A stretch of DNA of 64,000 bases from a bacterium D16-56 (GCA_003611875.1 RAYY01000004.1:62001-126000); one strand, 5' to 3'. Counted from the first letter of the stretch, positions 1 to 8,144 are shown. A program made the numbers and translations. The notes: generated by a model not told the origin, from the letters alone.

Positions 1-1
1 A

Positions 2-520
2 CGGATAGAGATCATCCGCGCATTAAAGGATTACATCGATATCTGGCTTCCGGATCTCAAATATCAGGATTCGGAATTGTCCCTTCGCTATTCGGGAGCA
101 AAAGACTATTTCTCTTATGCCTCTCAGGCCATCCCCCAAATGATTGCCCAGACAGGCCCTCCTCTCTTTCACACAGAGACAGCCGATTCTCCCTCAGGTC
201 AGGCTTCCCGCAGCATTATGGACCAGGGCGTTATCATTCGTCATATGGTTCTTCCCGGACATAAAGAGGATTCCATCCGACTCCTTTCCTGGATGGCCGA
301 AAACCTTCCAAAAGGCCACTTTTATATCAGCCTGTTAAGCCAGTACACCCCTTCTCACAAAAGCAGCCGATTCCCTGGCCTGAACCGGCGGGTCACTGCC
401 TATGAATATCAAAAGGTGGTGGATGCTGCCCTGAATCTAGGATTAAGTCAAGGCTTTATGCAGCAAAAAAGCAGCGCCGGAGAAGAATACACGCCGCCTT
501 TTGATCTGGAAGGCATCTGA
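2..520 (+). CDS. Radical SAM protein, PflX/COG1313 type, 3' part
   Basis: This is the C-terminal part of a gene that starts outside the window; the reading frame is open from base 2 to the TGA at 518-520. The visible text (DIWLPDLKYQD near the start, then VIIRHMVLPGH) is characteristic of the COG1313 radical SAM proteins annotated as putative pyruvate-formate-lyase-activating enzymes (PflX). These are cytosolic [4Fe-4S]/SAM enzymes whose substrate is generally not established. The CxxxCxxC cluster motif would lie upstream of the window, so it cannot be checked here. No downstream gene lies on this strand. The assignment rests on the conserved C-terminal half only. Confidence 0.75.
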   Translation, partial: RIEIIRALKDYIDIWLPDLKYQDSELSLRYSGAKDYFSYASQAIPQMIAQTGPPLFHTETADSPSGQASRSIMDQGVIIRHMVLPGHKEDSIRLLSWMAENLPKGHFYISLLSQYTPSHKSSRFPGLNRRVTAYEYQKVVDAALNLGLSQGFMQQKSSAGEEYTPPFDLEGI

Positions 521-523
521 GCA

Positions 524-634
524 GATCCAATGGTAAGGATGCTCCACAGGCATACCTCCCTGCACAACGAAGGCGGATATCAAAGAACTGATTCTCTCTG
601 ATATCCGCCTTCAATGAACATTGTCCATTGGATC
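524..634. repeat. Nested inverted repeats
   Basis: Two perfect inverted repeats are nested. The outer pair is GATCCAATGG (524-533) and CCATTGGATC (625-634); the inner pair is AAGGCGGATATCA (570-582) and TGATATCCGCCTT (599-611). There is no T-run on either side, so it is not a standard intrinsic terminator. It sits just past the radical SAM stop codon and at the far end of the transcript expected from the minus-strand promoter at 1085-1113. Confidence 0.75.
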
Positions 635-1078
635 GTACCTCGCTTTCCGTTTTTCTGACAACAGATCCTCTTTTGAACTCTGCTGCCTTTTGTACATACC
701 TCCTATGTACTTTCTATATAAAATTTTTCCCTCTGCATGGCCGCTTCACCATCTAATATTCATCCCGTTCATCCTTTCACTTATGTTATCATCTCTCTGA
801 AATTCGCTGTATCCGCTATACTTTCTCGTCATATAACGGAAGGAACCTTCTTCTGCCTCTGATCATGCCTGATCTGGATGTTAATCTTACTTTCTATGGC
901 TTCGCTGCTGCAGATTCGTTGTCCTATGTTCCTGTCTGCCTTATGCGGCAGCAGAAACGAAATTTACTTTTTCGGTGGTCCGTACCTCCTTTACTTAGAT
1001 TTTTGAGATTCTCCTTACCCTGGAGACTCTCTCGCGAAGAACTTCTCTGTCTTCTTTTTCTTATCCTCTTGTTTTGTT
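570..1078 (-). ncRNA. Candidate structured transcript, possibly non-coding
   Basis: A textbook minus-strand promoter at 1085-1113 should start a transcript near 1078 that runs leftward with no long reading frame. It contains local inverted repeats: CTGCC/GGCAG inside a CTGCTGC/GCAGCAG stem around 915-960, GTACATA/TATGTAC at 692-710 with GGAGG in the loop, and the 13-bp hairpin at 570-611. Two tiny reading frames of 28 codons each (746-832 and 611-697) lie inside, neither with a well-spaced ribosome binding site. A non-coding RNA, a leader with small peptides, and a decayed gene are all possible. I do not recognise a known RNA family. Confidence 0.35.
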
Positions 1079-1084
1079 GTATTA

Positions 1085-1113
1085 ATCATAACAGAATCCT
1101 CCTTATTTGTCAA
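1085..1113 (-). promoter_or_regulatory. Sigma-A promoter
   Basis: Read on the minus strand, TTGACA (1108-1113) is followed after exactly 17 bases by TATGAT (1085-1090). An AGGAGG and an ATG also occur here, but the ATG is part of the -10 box, so the 24-codon frame starting there would not be on the transcript. The sequence upstream of the -35 box is very AT-rich, as in strong promoters. Confidence 0.8.
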
Positions 1114-1243
1114 CACTTTTTTAAAAACTTTTTATTTAAAATAAATTTTCTTATTGTTTATATTTATTCAAATTATTCAGTTTTTTTATTGTTATTCTTG
1201 ATCTATTTATTGGATTTCTTCCAATTTTTAGTAGAAAAATATC

Positions 1244-1286
1244 AAAAAAATCACAGATCAAAAAACCTGCTGCTTTGATCTGTGAT
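1244..1286 (-). terminator. Terminator of the Wzz-like gene
   Basis: A perfect 13-bp inverted repeat (ATCACAGATCAAA at 1250-1262 and its complement at 1274-1286) is followed on the minus strand by a run of T. It lies 36 bases past the stop codon of the Wzz-like gene. Confidence 0.85.
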
Positions 1287-1321
1287 CCCTTCAGAATATA
1301 TCTGTCTTTTTTACAACATTT

Positions 1322-2722
1322 CTACTCAAACACCACACAGCCTACCATATTTTTATGGAGATCCTCAATCTTTTCCAATTCCTGCTCTGCCGCACTGTAT
1401 GAGGATACCCCTTTTTGCTCCACCAGCAGCACACCGTCACATTCTGAAAGCCCCTTTAAGCTTCTCGGCTCCAGAAGGAAGCTTCCTCCGGATACAATCT
1501 TGATATCCGGCAGCCTTTCTGAAAGTTTTTCGGCAACCGACGCAATCTTATCTTCCCTGGCTCCGCCGGTTATGAGCAGAGAGGAAATCTCTCCGGCATA
1601 ATGAAACACATTGGTGGCAATCAAATCATATTCCCGCTCCATATCCTTGCTGCCGGAATGCCCCTCCAATCGGTTCAGCCACAGATCAAGAGGATTTTTC
1701 TTCTTTGTTTCGTCAGCAGGAAGAATACCCAGAAGCTTCAGCTTAAACCGGGATTTCAGCTCCTTGGCCGAATACACCTTATCGCTCATAAGAAAGGTTA
1801 CACATACAAAAAACATAACTGCAAAGGCTCCCAGCACACCGCCCAGCACACCATATTTGATTCCTGATTTGACTGTGGAACGAGAGGAAGCATCAACAGG
1901 CTTCGGCATTTCCTCTTGATTCATGGTTTCTAAATTTGTATTCTTTTCTACCAGGCTGTCCGTCAATAAGGCCAGCTGTTCTCTTTCATTTCTCTGACGG
2001 TCAGCCAGGGTCAAATCCACCAGAGAGCCCAGACTTCTGTTAACCTCTGTAATCGTATGGGTTCCAATGACCGACTGAATCCTTCCCTCAGACTGCTTCA
2101 CACCATTCAGAATATCCTTCATCAGTTCATCGGCCATCTTTTCATCTGTATGCCGCACCTGCACAATCAGCAGATTGTTGTATCCATTGTCACTCTTTCC
2201 GACTGTAACCGTAACCAATTCCTTCAAATACCTGGCATCGATCTGCTCTTTCGCAGCCACGTCTTTTATAAATTCCGCATTGGTGAGAGCAGACTGATAG
2301 GACTGAAGAACCGTTGCGGTAAAATCCTGATTCTGATAAGTCAGCTCCGGCATAATGGTATAATCTGTTTTCACAAACAGCTCTGTCTTTCCCTCCCACA
2401 CATCATAGGGACTCATATTCATTAAAATAGAATTTTCCAAATATTCTTCCTGTCTGCTAATATCTTCTTCCAGATTGGCAATCTCCCGCTCACAAGCAGA
2501 TACCCGCTGATTATATGCCTCCAGCTCCTTCTCATACTGAGCCTTTGCCTCTAACACGGCCGACTCATCATTCCCGCCGGTATATGTACGCAATGCCTTG
2601 TATCCGCCCAGAAGCAAAGCCAAAACCACTGCCGCCCCAAAAATCATCCTCCATCGGTGAAGCACGGCAAAAATCAGATCCTTTAAATCAATTTCCTGTT
2701 CATAAGCATTGTTATAGTCCAT
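1322..2722 (-). CDS. Wzz-like polysaccharide chain-length regulator
   Basis: A 466-residue membrane protein with the Wzz/BY-kinase-activator layout: a transmembrane segment at about residues 23-42 preceded by the charged stretch EIDLKDLIFAVLHRW, a long extracytoplasmic part with coiled coil, a second transmembrane segment near residues 290-310, and a cytoplasmic tail resembling a CpsD-type kinase fold without a visible Walker A motif. Such proteins set chain length or gate export of surface polysaccharide. The start is placed at 2722 because GGAG lies 8 bases upstream and the promoter at 2786-2814 lies between this ATG and an upstream in-frame ATG at 2827. It stands alone, followed by its own terminator. 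No kinase or glycosyltransferase genes flank it, so its partner is unknown. Confidence 0.75.
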   Translation of the reverse strand: MDYNNAYEQEIDLKDLIFAVLHRWRMIFGAAVVLALLLGGYKALRTYTGGNDESAVLEAKAQYEKELEAYNQRVSACEREIANLEEDISRQEEYLENSILMNMSPYDVWEGKTELFVKTDYTIMPELTYQNQDFTATVLQSYQSALTNAEFIKDVAAKEQIDARYLKELVTVTVGKSDNGYNNLLIVQVRHTDEKMADELMKDILNGVKQSEGRIQSVIGTHTITEVNRSLGSLVDLTLADRQRNEREQLALLTDSLVEKNTNLETMNQEEMPKPVDASSRSTVKSGIKYGVLGGVLGAFAVMFFVCVTFLMSDKVYSAKELKSRFKLKLLGILPADETKKKNPLDLWLNRLEGHSGSKDMEREYDLIATNVFHYAGEISSLLITGGAREDKIASVAEKLSERLPDIKIVSGGSFLLEPRSLKGLSECDGVLLVEQKGVSSYSAAEQELEKIEDLHKNMVGCVVFE

Positions 2723-2785
2723 CCCCAGCTCTCCTTTTTCTTCCGTTTTTATCCTCTTATATATGGCGCCAGACCACTGTCTTTT

Positions 2786-2814
2786 AGTATACACTATTGA
2801 AATGGAAATGTCCA
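2786..2814 (-). promoter_or_regulatory. Promoter of the Wzz-like gene
   Basis: On the minus strand TGGACA (2809-2814), 17 bases, then TATACT (2786-2791). Its position rules out the longer version of the gene beginning at 2827. Confidence 0.65.
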
Positions 2815-3031
2815 CCTTTTCTGTCAACCGTGCAGGCTAAACCGTGATCGTTCAAGACATTTCACGGCAATTCTCTTAAGTCTTTACACCTTTTCCTTCT
2901 TGTATTATAATATCCCTATCAGCAGCTTTTGTGAAATGTGATATAGGAGGTGACTTCAGCCTGTTCCATCTGAACCATATAAACGAATAAATGCCATAAA
3001 AGAGTATCTCTTTTGAAAAGCAACATAATCT

Positions 3032-3051
3032 ACGATACAATATCGTATAAT
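3032..3051 (+). promoter_or_regulatory. -10 box with overlapping dyad upstream of flotillin
   Basis: TATAAT at 3046-3051 is a perfect -10 box 43 bases before the flotillin start, but no good -35 box lies 17 bases upstream. Immediately before it ACGATA (3032-3037) and TATCGT (3041-3046) form a dyad sharing a base with the -10 box. Such a site could bind a regulator; this is inference. Confidence 0.4.
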
Positions 3052-3094
3052 CTAAGTACATTGCAATCTTGCATTTATACGAAAGGAGAACCTT

Positions 3095-4765
3095 ATGTTA
3101 AATTTCTTACCTGATTCCTCTCTGTTTATCCTGGCCGTCGGCGCAGTGATCATTCTTATCCTGCTGATTCTGTTCAGCGGATATGTAAAGGCCCCGCCGG
3201 ATCAGGCATATATCATTTCCGGACTAAAAAAGGATTCCCGTGTTTTAATCGGCCGGGCCGGAATCAAGATCCCCTTCTTAGAACGCTTAGACCGTCTCTA
3301 CCTAGGGCAGATGACGGTTGACATCAAGACAGAGCAATCGGTCCCCACCAATGACTTTATCAACGTCAATGTTGATGCTGTAGCCAAGGTACGGATCTCG
3401 CCAACTGCAGAAGGCATAAAGCTGGCAGCCAAGAACTTTTTGAACAAAAAGGCCATGGATATTACCATGGATCTGCAGGATTCCCTTCAGGGTAATATGC
3501 GGGAGATCATCGGTACCCTTTCTCTAAAGGAAATCAACACAGACCGGGACTCTTTTTCCGATCAGGTTATGTCCAAAGCGTCGAAAGACATGGATAAGCT
3601 GGGAATCGAAATTCTTTCCTGCAACATTCAGAATGTAACCGACGAGAATGGTCTGATTAAAGATCTGGGCGCAGACAACACCTCCCGCATCAAGAAAGAT
3701 GCTGCCATCGCCAAGGCACAGGCTGACCGGGACATTGCCATCGCACAGGCTGAGGCGGATAAATCCGCCAATGATGCCCGCGTTATCGCCCAGACCGAGA
3801 TCGCCCAGAAGAACAACGAACTGGCTATCAAAAAGTCTGAGCTTCAGAAAAATGCGGACACCAAGAAGGCGGAAGCGGACGCTGCCTATGAGATTCAGAA
3901 GCAGGAGCAGCAAAAAACCATTCAAACTGCCACGGTGAACGCGCAGATTGCCAAGGCAGAAAGAGAGGCAGAGCTTCGAAAACAGCAGGTTGCCATTCAA
4001 CAGCAGTTCCTGGAAGCTGAGATCAACAAAAAGGCAGATGCAGAACGGTATAAAGTTGAACAGGAAGCTGCCGCTACCCTTGCAAAACGCCAGCGGGAAG
4101 CCGAAGCAAAGAAGTATGAACAGGAAAAAGAGGCAGAAGCCATGAAGGCAAAGGCCCAGGCAGAAGCCGATGCCATGAAAGCCAAAGCCCTGGCAGAAGC
4201 CGATGCGCTGCGGGCCAAGGCAGAAGCCTCCCGTTTTGCCGCCGAACAGGAAGCCACCGGCATTCGGGCCAAAGGGGAAGCGGAAGCTGCCTCCATCCAG
4301 GCCAGAGCATTGGCAGAAGCCGAAGGTATGGAAAAGAAGGCCGAAGCCTACTCCAAGTATGATAATGCTGCTATTTTGGAAATGCTTCTTAGCATTATGC
4401 CCCAGATGGCTGCAGAGATTGCGAAGCCTCTGGCCAGCATCAGCAAGGTCAACATCTACAGCGGAGGCGGGGATTCCGGCTCCTCCGGCATCAGTCAGAT
4501 TTCCGGCAATGCCGCTACGGTGATGCAGCAGGTTTTTGACACCATGTCCGAAGCTACCGGCGTGGATTTTCGGGAGATTTTAAAGGCACAGACCTATGAT
4601 GCCAAAGTGACCCGTAACTTGAATTTCACCGGACTTCCGAATGTAAAGCAGTCAGATTCCAAAGCTTCCGGTTCCGGCTCCCCGGACACACCGGCCAGTT
4701 CGTCCCAAAGTAATCTGACATCTCCCGACCATGATTCCGCGGATTCCGCTCCGGCTGCTCCCTAA
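3095..4765 (+). CDS. Flotillin (SPFH/band 7 membrane scaffold protein)
   Basis: A 556-residue flotillin. Residues 8-30 form an N-terminal membrane hairpin or helix, about 30-200 are the SPFH domain (KAPPDQAYIISG, then the VNVDAVAKVRIS region), and about 200-430 form a very long Ala/Glu/Lys coiled coil rich in KAEAxA repeats. The last 50 residues are a Ser/Pro/Ala-rich tail. Flotillins organise ordered membrane microdomains and help assemble membrane complexes; Bacillus FloT (YuaG) is the model. The start has GAAAGGAG eight bases upstream. No NfeD-like partner gene is adjacent, unlike many flotillin loci. A strong hairpin terminator follows at 4810-4850. Confidence 0.9.
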   Translation: MLNFLPDSSLFILAVGAVIILILLILFSGYVKAPPDQAYIISGLKKDSRVLIGRAGIKIPFLERLDRLYLGQMTVDIKTEQSVPTNDFINVNVDAVAKVRISPTAEGIKLAAKNFLNKKAMDITMDLQDSLQGNMREIIGTLSLKEINTDRDSFSDQVMSKASKDMDKLGIEILSCNIQNVTDENGLIKDLGADNTSRIKKDAAIAKAQADRDIAIAQAEADKSANDARVIAQTEIAQKNNELAIKKSELQKNADTKKAEADAAYEIQKQEQQKTIQTATVNAQIAKAEREAELRKQQVAIQQQFLEAEINKKADAERYKVEQEAAATLAKRQREAEAKKYEQEKEAEAMKAKAQAEADAMKAKALAEADALRAKAEASRFAAEQEATGIRAKGEAEAASIQARALAEAEGMEKKAEAYSKYDNAAILEMLLSIMPQMAAEIAKPLASISKVNIYSGGGDSGSSGISQISGNAATVMQQVFDTMSEATGVDFREILKAQTYDAKVTRNLNFTGLPNVKQSDSKASGSGSPDTPASSSQSNLTSPDHDSADSAPAAP

Positions 4766-4809
4766 GAACCAAATGGCCTGTTCGGATTCCCTGTGAAATT
4801 ATTACATAA

Positions 4810-4855
4810 GAAAACTCCTGCTCCTCGTTTTACGGGGAGCAGGAGTTTTCTTATA
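4810..4855. terminator. Bidirectional terminator
   Basis: A perfect 15-bp inverted repeat (GAAAACTCCTGCTCC at 4810-4824 and its complement at 4836-4850), with A and T runs at the stem ends, lies between the convergent flotillin and zinc-ribbon genes. Confidence 0.85.
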
Positions 4856-4870
4856 GCGGCCATCCAAAGC

Positions 4871-5251
4871 CTAATCCCAATGACCGGTATCCTGTATTTC
4901 CAGACATCCTCCGCATCCAGGACAATCTGCTTTAGAACCTTCCTGTAAATTTAATCGCCCTGTTTCACTGCCGCAGTTTGGGCACTTTCCAAGAAAAGTC
5001 TTTTGTCTTTCCATGAACCGGAGAACCGGCACTGCCACAAGTTCCTGGCAATTCTTACAAAGAGCCTCCTCATATTGAAAATCAAAAAGCGGAAGCTGCC
5101 CTCCCTGAACCTCGACTGCGATTTTCTTTTGTATATCTTTCGGAAAAGTCCCCATCGCCCGTCACAAAATCCCATGTTTCATCCCATGGCCAACAAATAG
5201 CTCCCATGTTTTCTTGCAGGAAGGACATTGATATCGCCGAATGACTCCCAT
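4871..5251 (-). pseudogene. Zinc-ribbon protein interrupted by an in-frame TGA
   Basis: The frame from the ATG at 5251 (GGAG upstream) encodes MGVIRRYQCPSCKKTWELF and continues in the same frame past a TGA at 5162-5164 to the stop at 4871. The whole 127-codon frame carries four CxxC knuckles (CPSC, CKNC, CPNC, CPGC), which would make two zinc ribbons. The first knuckle is before the TGA and three are after. The simplest reading is a nonsense mutation in a small zinc-binding protein of unknown role. An ATG 9 bases past the TGA (5155) could allow re-initiation, giving a 94-residue product that lacks one knuckle. No SECIS-like hairpin is evident after the TGA. I do not recognise a named family. 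Confidence 0.7.
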
Positions 5252-5313
5252 AATACATCCTACTCCTTCTATGCTTCCATAAAGCTCCATATCAGACAGT
5301 TCCTAACAAAAAG

Positions 5314-5438
5314 CTATGCCCTAAGAAGGCTGAGCAGATTCTCAGGCATATGGTTGGCCTGCGCAAGCATTGCCTGCCCGCTTTGAAACAAAATCTGGTT
5401 GCGCACATGCTCTGTAATGGCATATGATTTCAAGAAAC
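5314..5438 (-). pseudogene. Flagellin C-terminal fossil
   Basis: Read on the minus strand, this stretch ends in a TAG at 5314-5316 and encodes about 40 residues that include QILFQSGQAMLAQANHMP and finish LLSLLRA. This is the conserved flagellin C-terminal helix (compare the classic SMLAQANQxPQxVLxLL ending). There is no start codon and no remaining N-terminal or central domain; the fragment abuts the SufB-like stop codon. A 12-bp direct repeat, ATTTCAAGAAAC, is present at 5427-5438 and 5441-5452, and the second copy is the end of the SufB-like gene, so a deletion or rearrangement joined the two. It is a remnant, not a gene. Confidence 0.75.
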
Positions 5439-6359
5439 TTATTTCAAGAAACCATTGACAATCTGAGCCTCTGCTTCTTCTTCCGTCAGTCCCAGCGTCA
5501 TCAGCTTCACAATCTGCTCTCCTGCAATCTTTCCGATAGCCGCCTCATGAATCAGCTCCGCGTCAATATCATTGGCCTCCAACTGAGGAACTGCCAGGAT
5601 TCTGGCATCTCCCATAATAATGGCGTCACACTCTGTATGGCCGCTGCAGGCTGCATTGCCAACAATCCGGGAATCAAATTTCTGATAAGACTGATCCTTT
5701 GCCACAGACCGGGACACCACATCTGCACTGGCATCAGCACCATTTAAAGCCACTACATAATCACTGACTGCATACTGGGTGCCATGAGTCATAAGACGTT
5801 CCCGCACCACCAGCTTTGCCCCTGCCGCCAGCTCTGCCTTTGTTCTTCGATCCGTAGAATCCACACCCTTGATCTGCACCATTTCCATCTCCATGGAGCT
5901 TCCTTCCTCCATGTAGACCTCTGTGACAGGATTTAAAATACGCTTTCCCTCTCCCGTCCCCTCCCCATAATGCTTCTCCACATATTTCACCCGTGCATTT
6001 CTGCCTACATGAAACCGATGAATCCCATCATGCTGAGAATCCTGATCTCCGCAGTTGTGAATCCCACATCCTGCCACAATGACCACATCGCTGTCCTCTC
6101 CGATATAAAAATCATTGTATACCAGATCCTTCATCCCGCTCTCGCTTAACACTACAGGAATATGCACACTCTCATGCTTTGTACCTGGCTGAATCCGAAT
6201 GTCAATGCCGCTGACCTCGGTCTTTGAGATAATGTCAATATTGGCCGTAGTACTCCGCCCCGCCATCTGTCCGTTGGCGCGGATATTGTAAGCCCCCTCC
6301 GGCACCTCATGGAGATCTGCCACCTCTGCTAAGATCCTTTGCTGAATCCGGTCCATCAT
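5439..6359 (-). CDS. SufB/SufD-family Fe-S scaffold subunit
   Basis: A 306-residue SufB/SufD-family protein, much shorter than the roughly 470-residue SufB of Bacillus. It has the beta-helix core with repeated hydrophobic rungs, an AGCGIHNCG segment and the C-terminal QLEANDIDAELIHEAAIGKI region typical of SufB, which carries conserved Glu and His residues. With the preceding sufC gene it would form a minimal SufCB (SMS-type) complex for assembling iron-sulfur clusters in the cytosol. Its start overlaps the sufC stop by four bases (ATGA), indicating translational coupling. No sufS, sufU or sufD is adjacent, so the cysteine desulfurase must lie elsewhere. Confidence 0.85.
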   Translation of the reverse strand: MMDRIQQRILAEVADLHEVPEGAYNIRANGQMAGRSTTANIDIISKTEVSGIDIRIQPGTKHESVHIPVVLSESGMKDLVYNDFYIGEDSDVVIVAGCGIHNCGDQDSQHDGIHRFHVGRNARVKYVEKHYGEGTGEGKRILNPVTEVYMEEGSSMEMEMVQIKGVDSTDRRTKAELAAGAKLVVRERLMTHGTQYAVSDYVVALNGADASADVVSRSVAKDQSYQKFDSRIVGNAACSGHTECDAIIMGDARILAVPQLEANDIDAELIHEAAIGKIAGEQIVKLMTLGLTEEEAEAQIVNGFLK

Positions 6360-7099
6360 CTTTTATCTCCTTCCCGATAAAATTTTGCACAGGCATCCAC
6401 TGCCGATGCTGTCCCCAAAAGCTTGGGCAGCACTTCCTCCTTGGGTCCCTGTCCGGTGATCTGCCCGTCCGCAATCACCACAACCTCATCTGCAATGTTA
6501 AGAATCCTTTCCTGGTGGGAGATGATCAGAATAGAGCCGTCTGTACTTTTTCTCATCCTCTCAAACACCTGAATCAAGTTCTGAAAACTCCACAAGTCAA
6601 TGCCTGCCTCCGGCTCATCAAATACAGACATCTTCGTATTCCTTGCAAGCACCGTGGCAATCTCAATTCGCTTCAGTTCACCGCCTGAAAGGCTGGCATT
6701 TACCTCTCGGTTAATATAATCCTTTGCGCAGAGTCCCACCTCTGAAAGATACTGGCAGGCATCTGCTGCACTTAGGCTCCTCTTAGCAGCCAGCCGGATC
6801 AGGTCTAACACCTGGATCCCTTTAAACCGTACCGGCTGCTGAAATGCAAAACTGATCCCTAAGTTAGCCCGTTCTGTGATCCCCAGATTTGTAATATCGG
6901 TTCCCCCAAAGTAAATTCTTCCTGCAGCCGGCTTTTCTATCCCTGCAATCAGCTTGGCTAAGGTAGATTTCCCTCCACCGTTGGGTCCCGTAATTACCAC
7001 AAACTTATGGTCATCAATGGTTAGGTTTATATCCCTGATGATTTCCTTCTGCCCCTTCTCCCCTTGTACCTCAAATGATACATTTTCTAACGTCAGCAT
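6356..7099 (-). CDS. sufC: SufC Fe-S assembly ATPase
   Basis: A 247-residue ABC-type ATPase with Walker A GPNGGGKST, signature LSGGE, Walker B ending FDEPEAGID and switch histidine ISHQER. The LSGGE signature and DEPEAGID region are those of SufC rather than of transport ATPases. It powers cluster assembly on the SufB-like partner encoded downstream. The start is set at 7099 because GGAGGAAGTT lies directly upstream; a longer frame from 7150 would begin upstream of this ribosome binding site. A perfect TATAAT occurs about 30 bases upstream, without a good -35 box. Confidence 0.9.
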   Translation of the reverse strand: MLTLENVSFEVQGEKGQKEIIRDINLTIDDHKFVVITGPNGGGKSTLAKLIAGIEKPAAGRIYFGGTDITNLGITERANLGISFAFQQPVRFKGIQVLDLIRLAAKRSLSAADACQYLSEVGLCAKDYINREVNASLSGGELKRIEIATVLARNTKMSVFDEPEAGIDLWSFQNLIQVFERMRKSTDGSILIISHQERILNIADEVVVIADGQITGQGPKEEVLPKLLGTASAVDACAKFYREGDKR

Positions 7100-7185
7100 A
7101 ACTTCCTCCAAATTTCCGTGATTCTGACAAGCTCTATTATTATATAACAATTCCCCGCCAATTACCAGAATTTTTTCGGATACAG

Positions 7186-8097
7186 TTATGACTTCTTCTT
7201 CAGCTTTGCCACAAAAAACCCTTCATACCACTCATCCGGGCAGACACACATGGTTCCCTCCAATCTCACCGGAAGCAAGGGGATCCCTGGAAACCTTTCT
7301 ATGTCCAAAGGCTCTATCTGCGCCTTTCCCTTCTTAAGAGCCCTCTCTACCACCTGCTCATTTTCCTCTGTCAAAATAGAACAGGTAGAATATACCATCT
7401 CATGCCCTGGCTTTAGCAGCTTCAGCGCTTTAACCAAAAGCTCCTCCTGCAGCTTGGACGAACGATGTAAAGAATCCCTTGTCATGCGGTCTTTGGCATC
7501 CTTCCGGCACATATCCAAGGTTCCGCTTCCCGTACAGGGCGCATCTAAAAGCACCTTATCAAAAGAGAAAAAATCATCCAGCTTTCTGGCATCCGCCACC
7601 ATCACACAGACCCTTGAAGCCCCCTGTCTTTCAAGATTATACTGAAGCCGCTCGGCACGGATCCTGTTTTTCTCACAGGCTGTAATAGAGGCCAGATTTC
7701 CGGAAACCGCAGCCATCTGAGTAGTCTTCCCTCCCGGGGCAGCCGCCATGTCCAATATACTCTCACCGGCCTTCGGCGCCAGCACTAAGGGCGGAAGCAT
7801 GGAGGAAAGGCTCTGCAGATAGATCTTCCCTGTCTTGTATATCTCAAACCCTTCTATGGCTGCCTCCCTCACCCCTTCTATAATGTATGCATCCCGGCTC
7901 CAGAGAACTTCCTTGTATCCGATTCCCTCCAGCTCCAAGCACTTCCTTACAATTTCCCGGTCTGTCTTTAAGGTATTCACACGAAGCGTAACCGGTTTTT
8001 CATTCTCATATCCTGTTAAGATTTTTTCTGTCAGCTCCCTGCCATACTGCCCTGCCAGCTTCTCCTTTAAATATTCCGGAACCCTTGGCTGCATCAT
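7186..8097 (-). CDS. RsmB/NOP family rRNA cytosine-C5 methyltransferase
   Basis: A roughly 303-residue SAM-dependent methyltransferase of the RsmB/RsmF/NSUN family, acting on cytosine C5 in rRNA or tRNA. Visible motifs are the SAM site DMAAAPGGKTTQMA, DAPCTGSG with the helper cysteine, and STCSILTEENE with the nucleophilic cysteine. The N-terminal domain matches the RNA-binding part of the family. It lacks the extra C-terminal PUA-like domain of longer homologs. The start at 8097 is preceded by GGGAG; an in-frame start at 8133 is also possible. It lies downstream of the IclR gene on the same strand, separated by about 50 bases. Confidence 0.85.
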   Translation of the reverse strand: MMQPRVPEYLKEKLAGQYGRELTEKILTGYENEKPVTLRVNTLKTDREIVRKCLELEGIGYKEVLWSRDAYIIEGVREAAIEGFEIYKTGKIYLQSLSSMLPPLVLAPKAGESILDMAAAPGGKTTQMAAVSGNLASITACEKNRIRAERLQYNLERQGASRVCVMVADARKLDDFFSFDKVLLDAPCTGSGTLDMCRKDAKDRMTRDSLHRSSKLQEELLVKALKLLKPGHEMVYSTCSILTEENEQVVERALKKGKAQIEPLDIERFPGIPLLPVRLEGTMCVCPDEWYEGFFVAKLKKKS

Positions 8098-8144
8098 TCC
8101 ACTCCCTTTCCCTGATTTCCTTAACCTGATCAAAAATGATTATC

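Noticed and set aside
865..1278. A 137-codon plus-strand open frame
   Set aside because: It is Leu/Phe-rich, has no ribosome binding site, and lies across the minus-strand promoter and AT-rich spacer.
3524..4310. Antisense open frames inside the flotillin gene
   Set aside because: They follow from the Ala/Glu/Lys repeat codons read in reverse; the sense frame is a complete flotillin.
5162..5164. Selenocysteine at the in-frame TGA of the zinc-ribbon gene
   Set aside because: No SECIS-type stem with an exposed G follows at the right distance, and the position is not in a CxxC or other redox motif.
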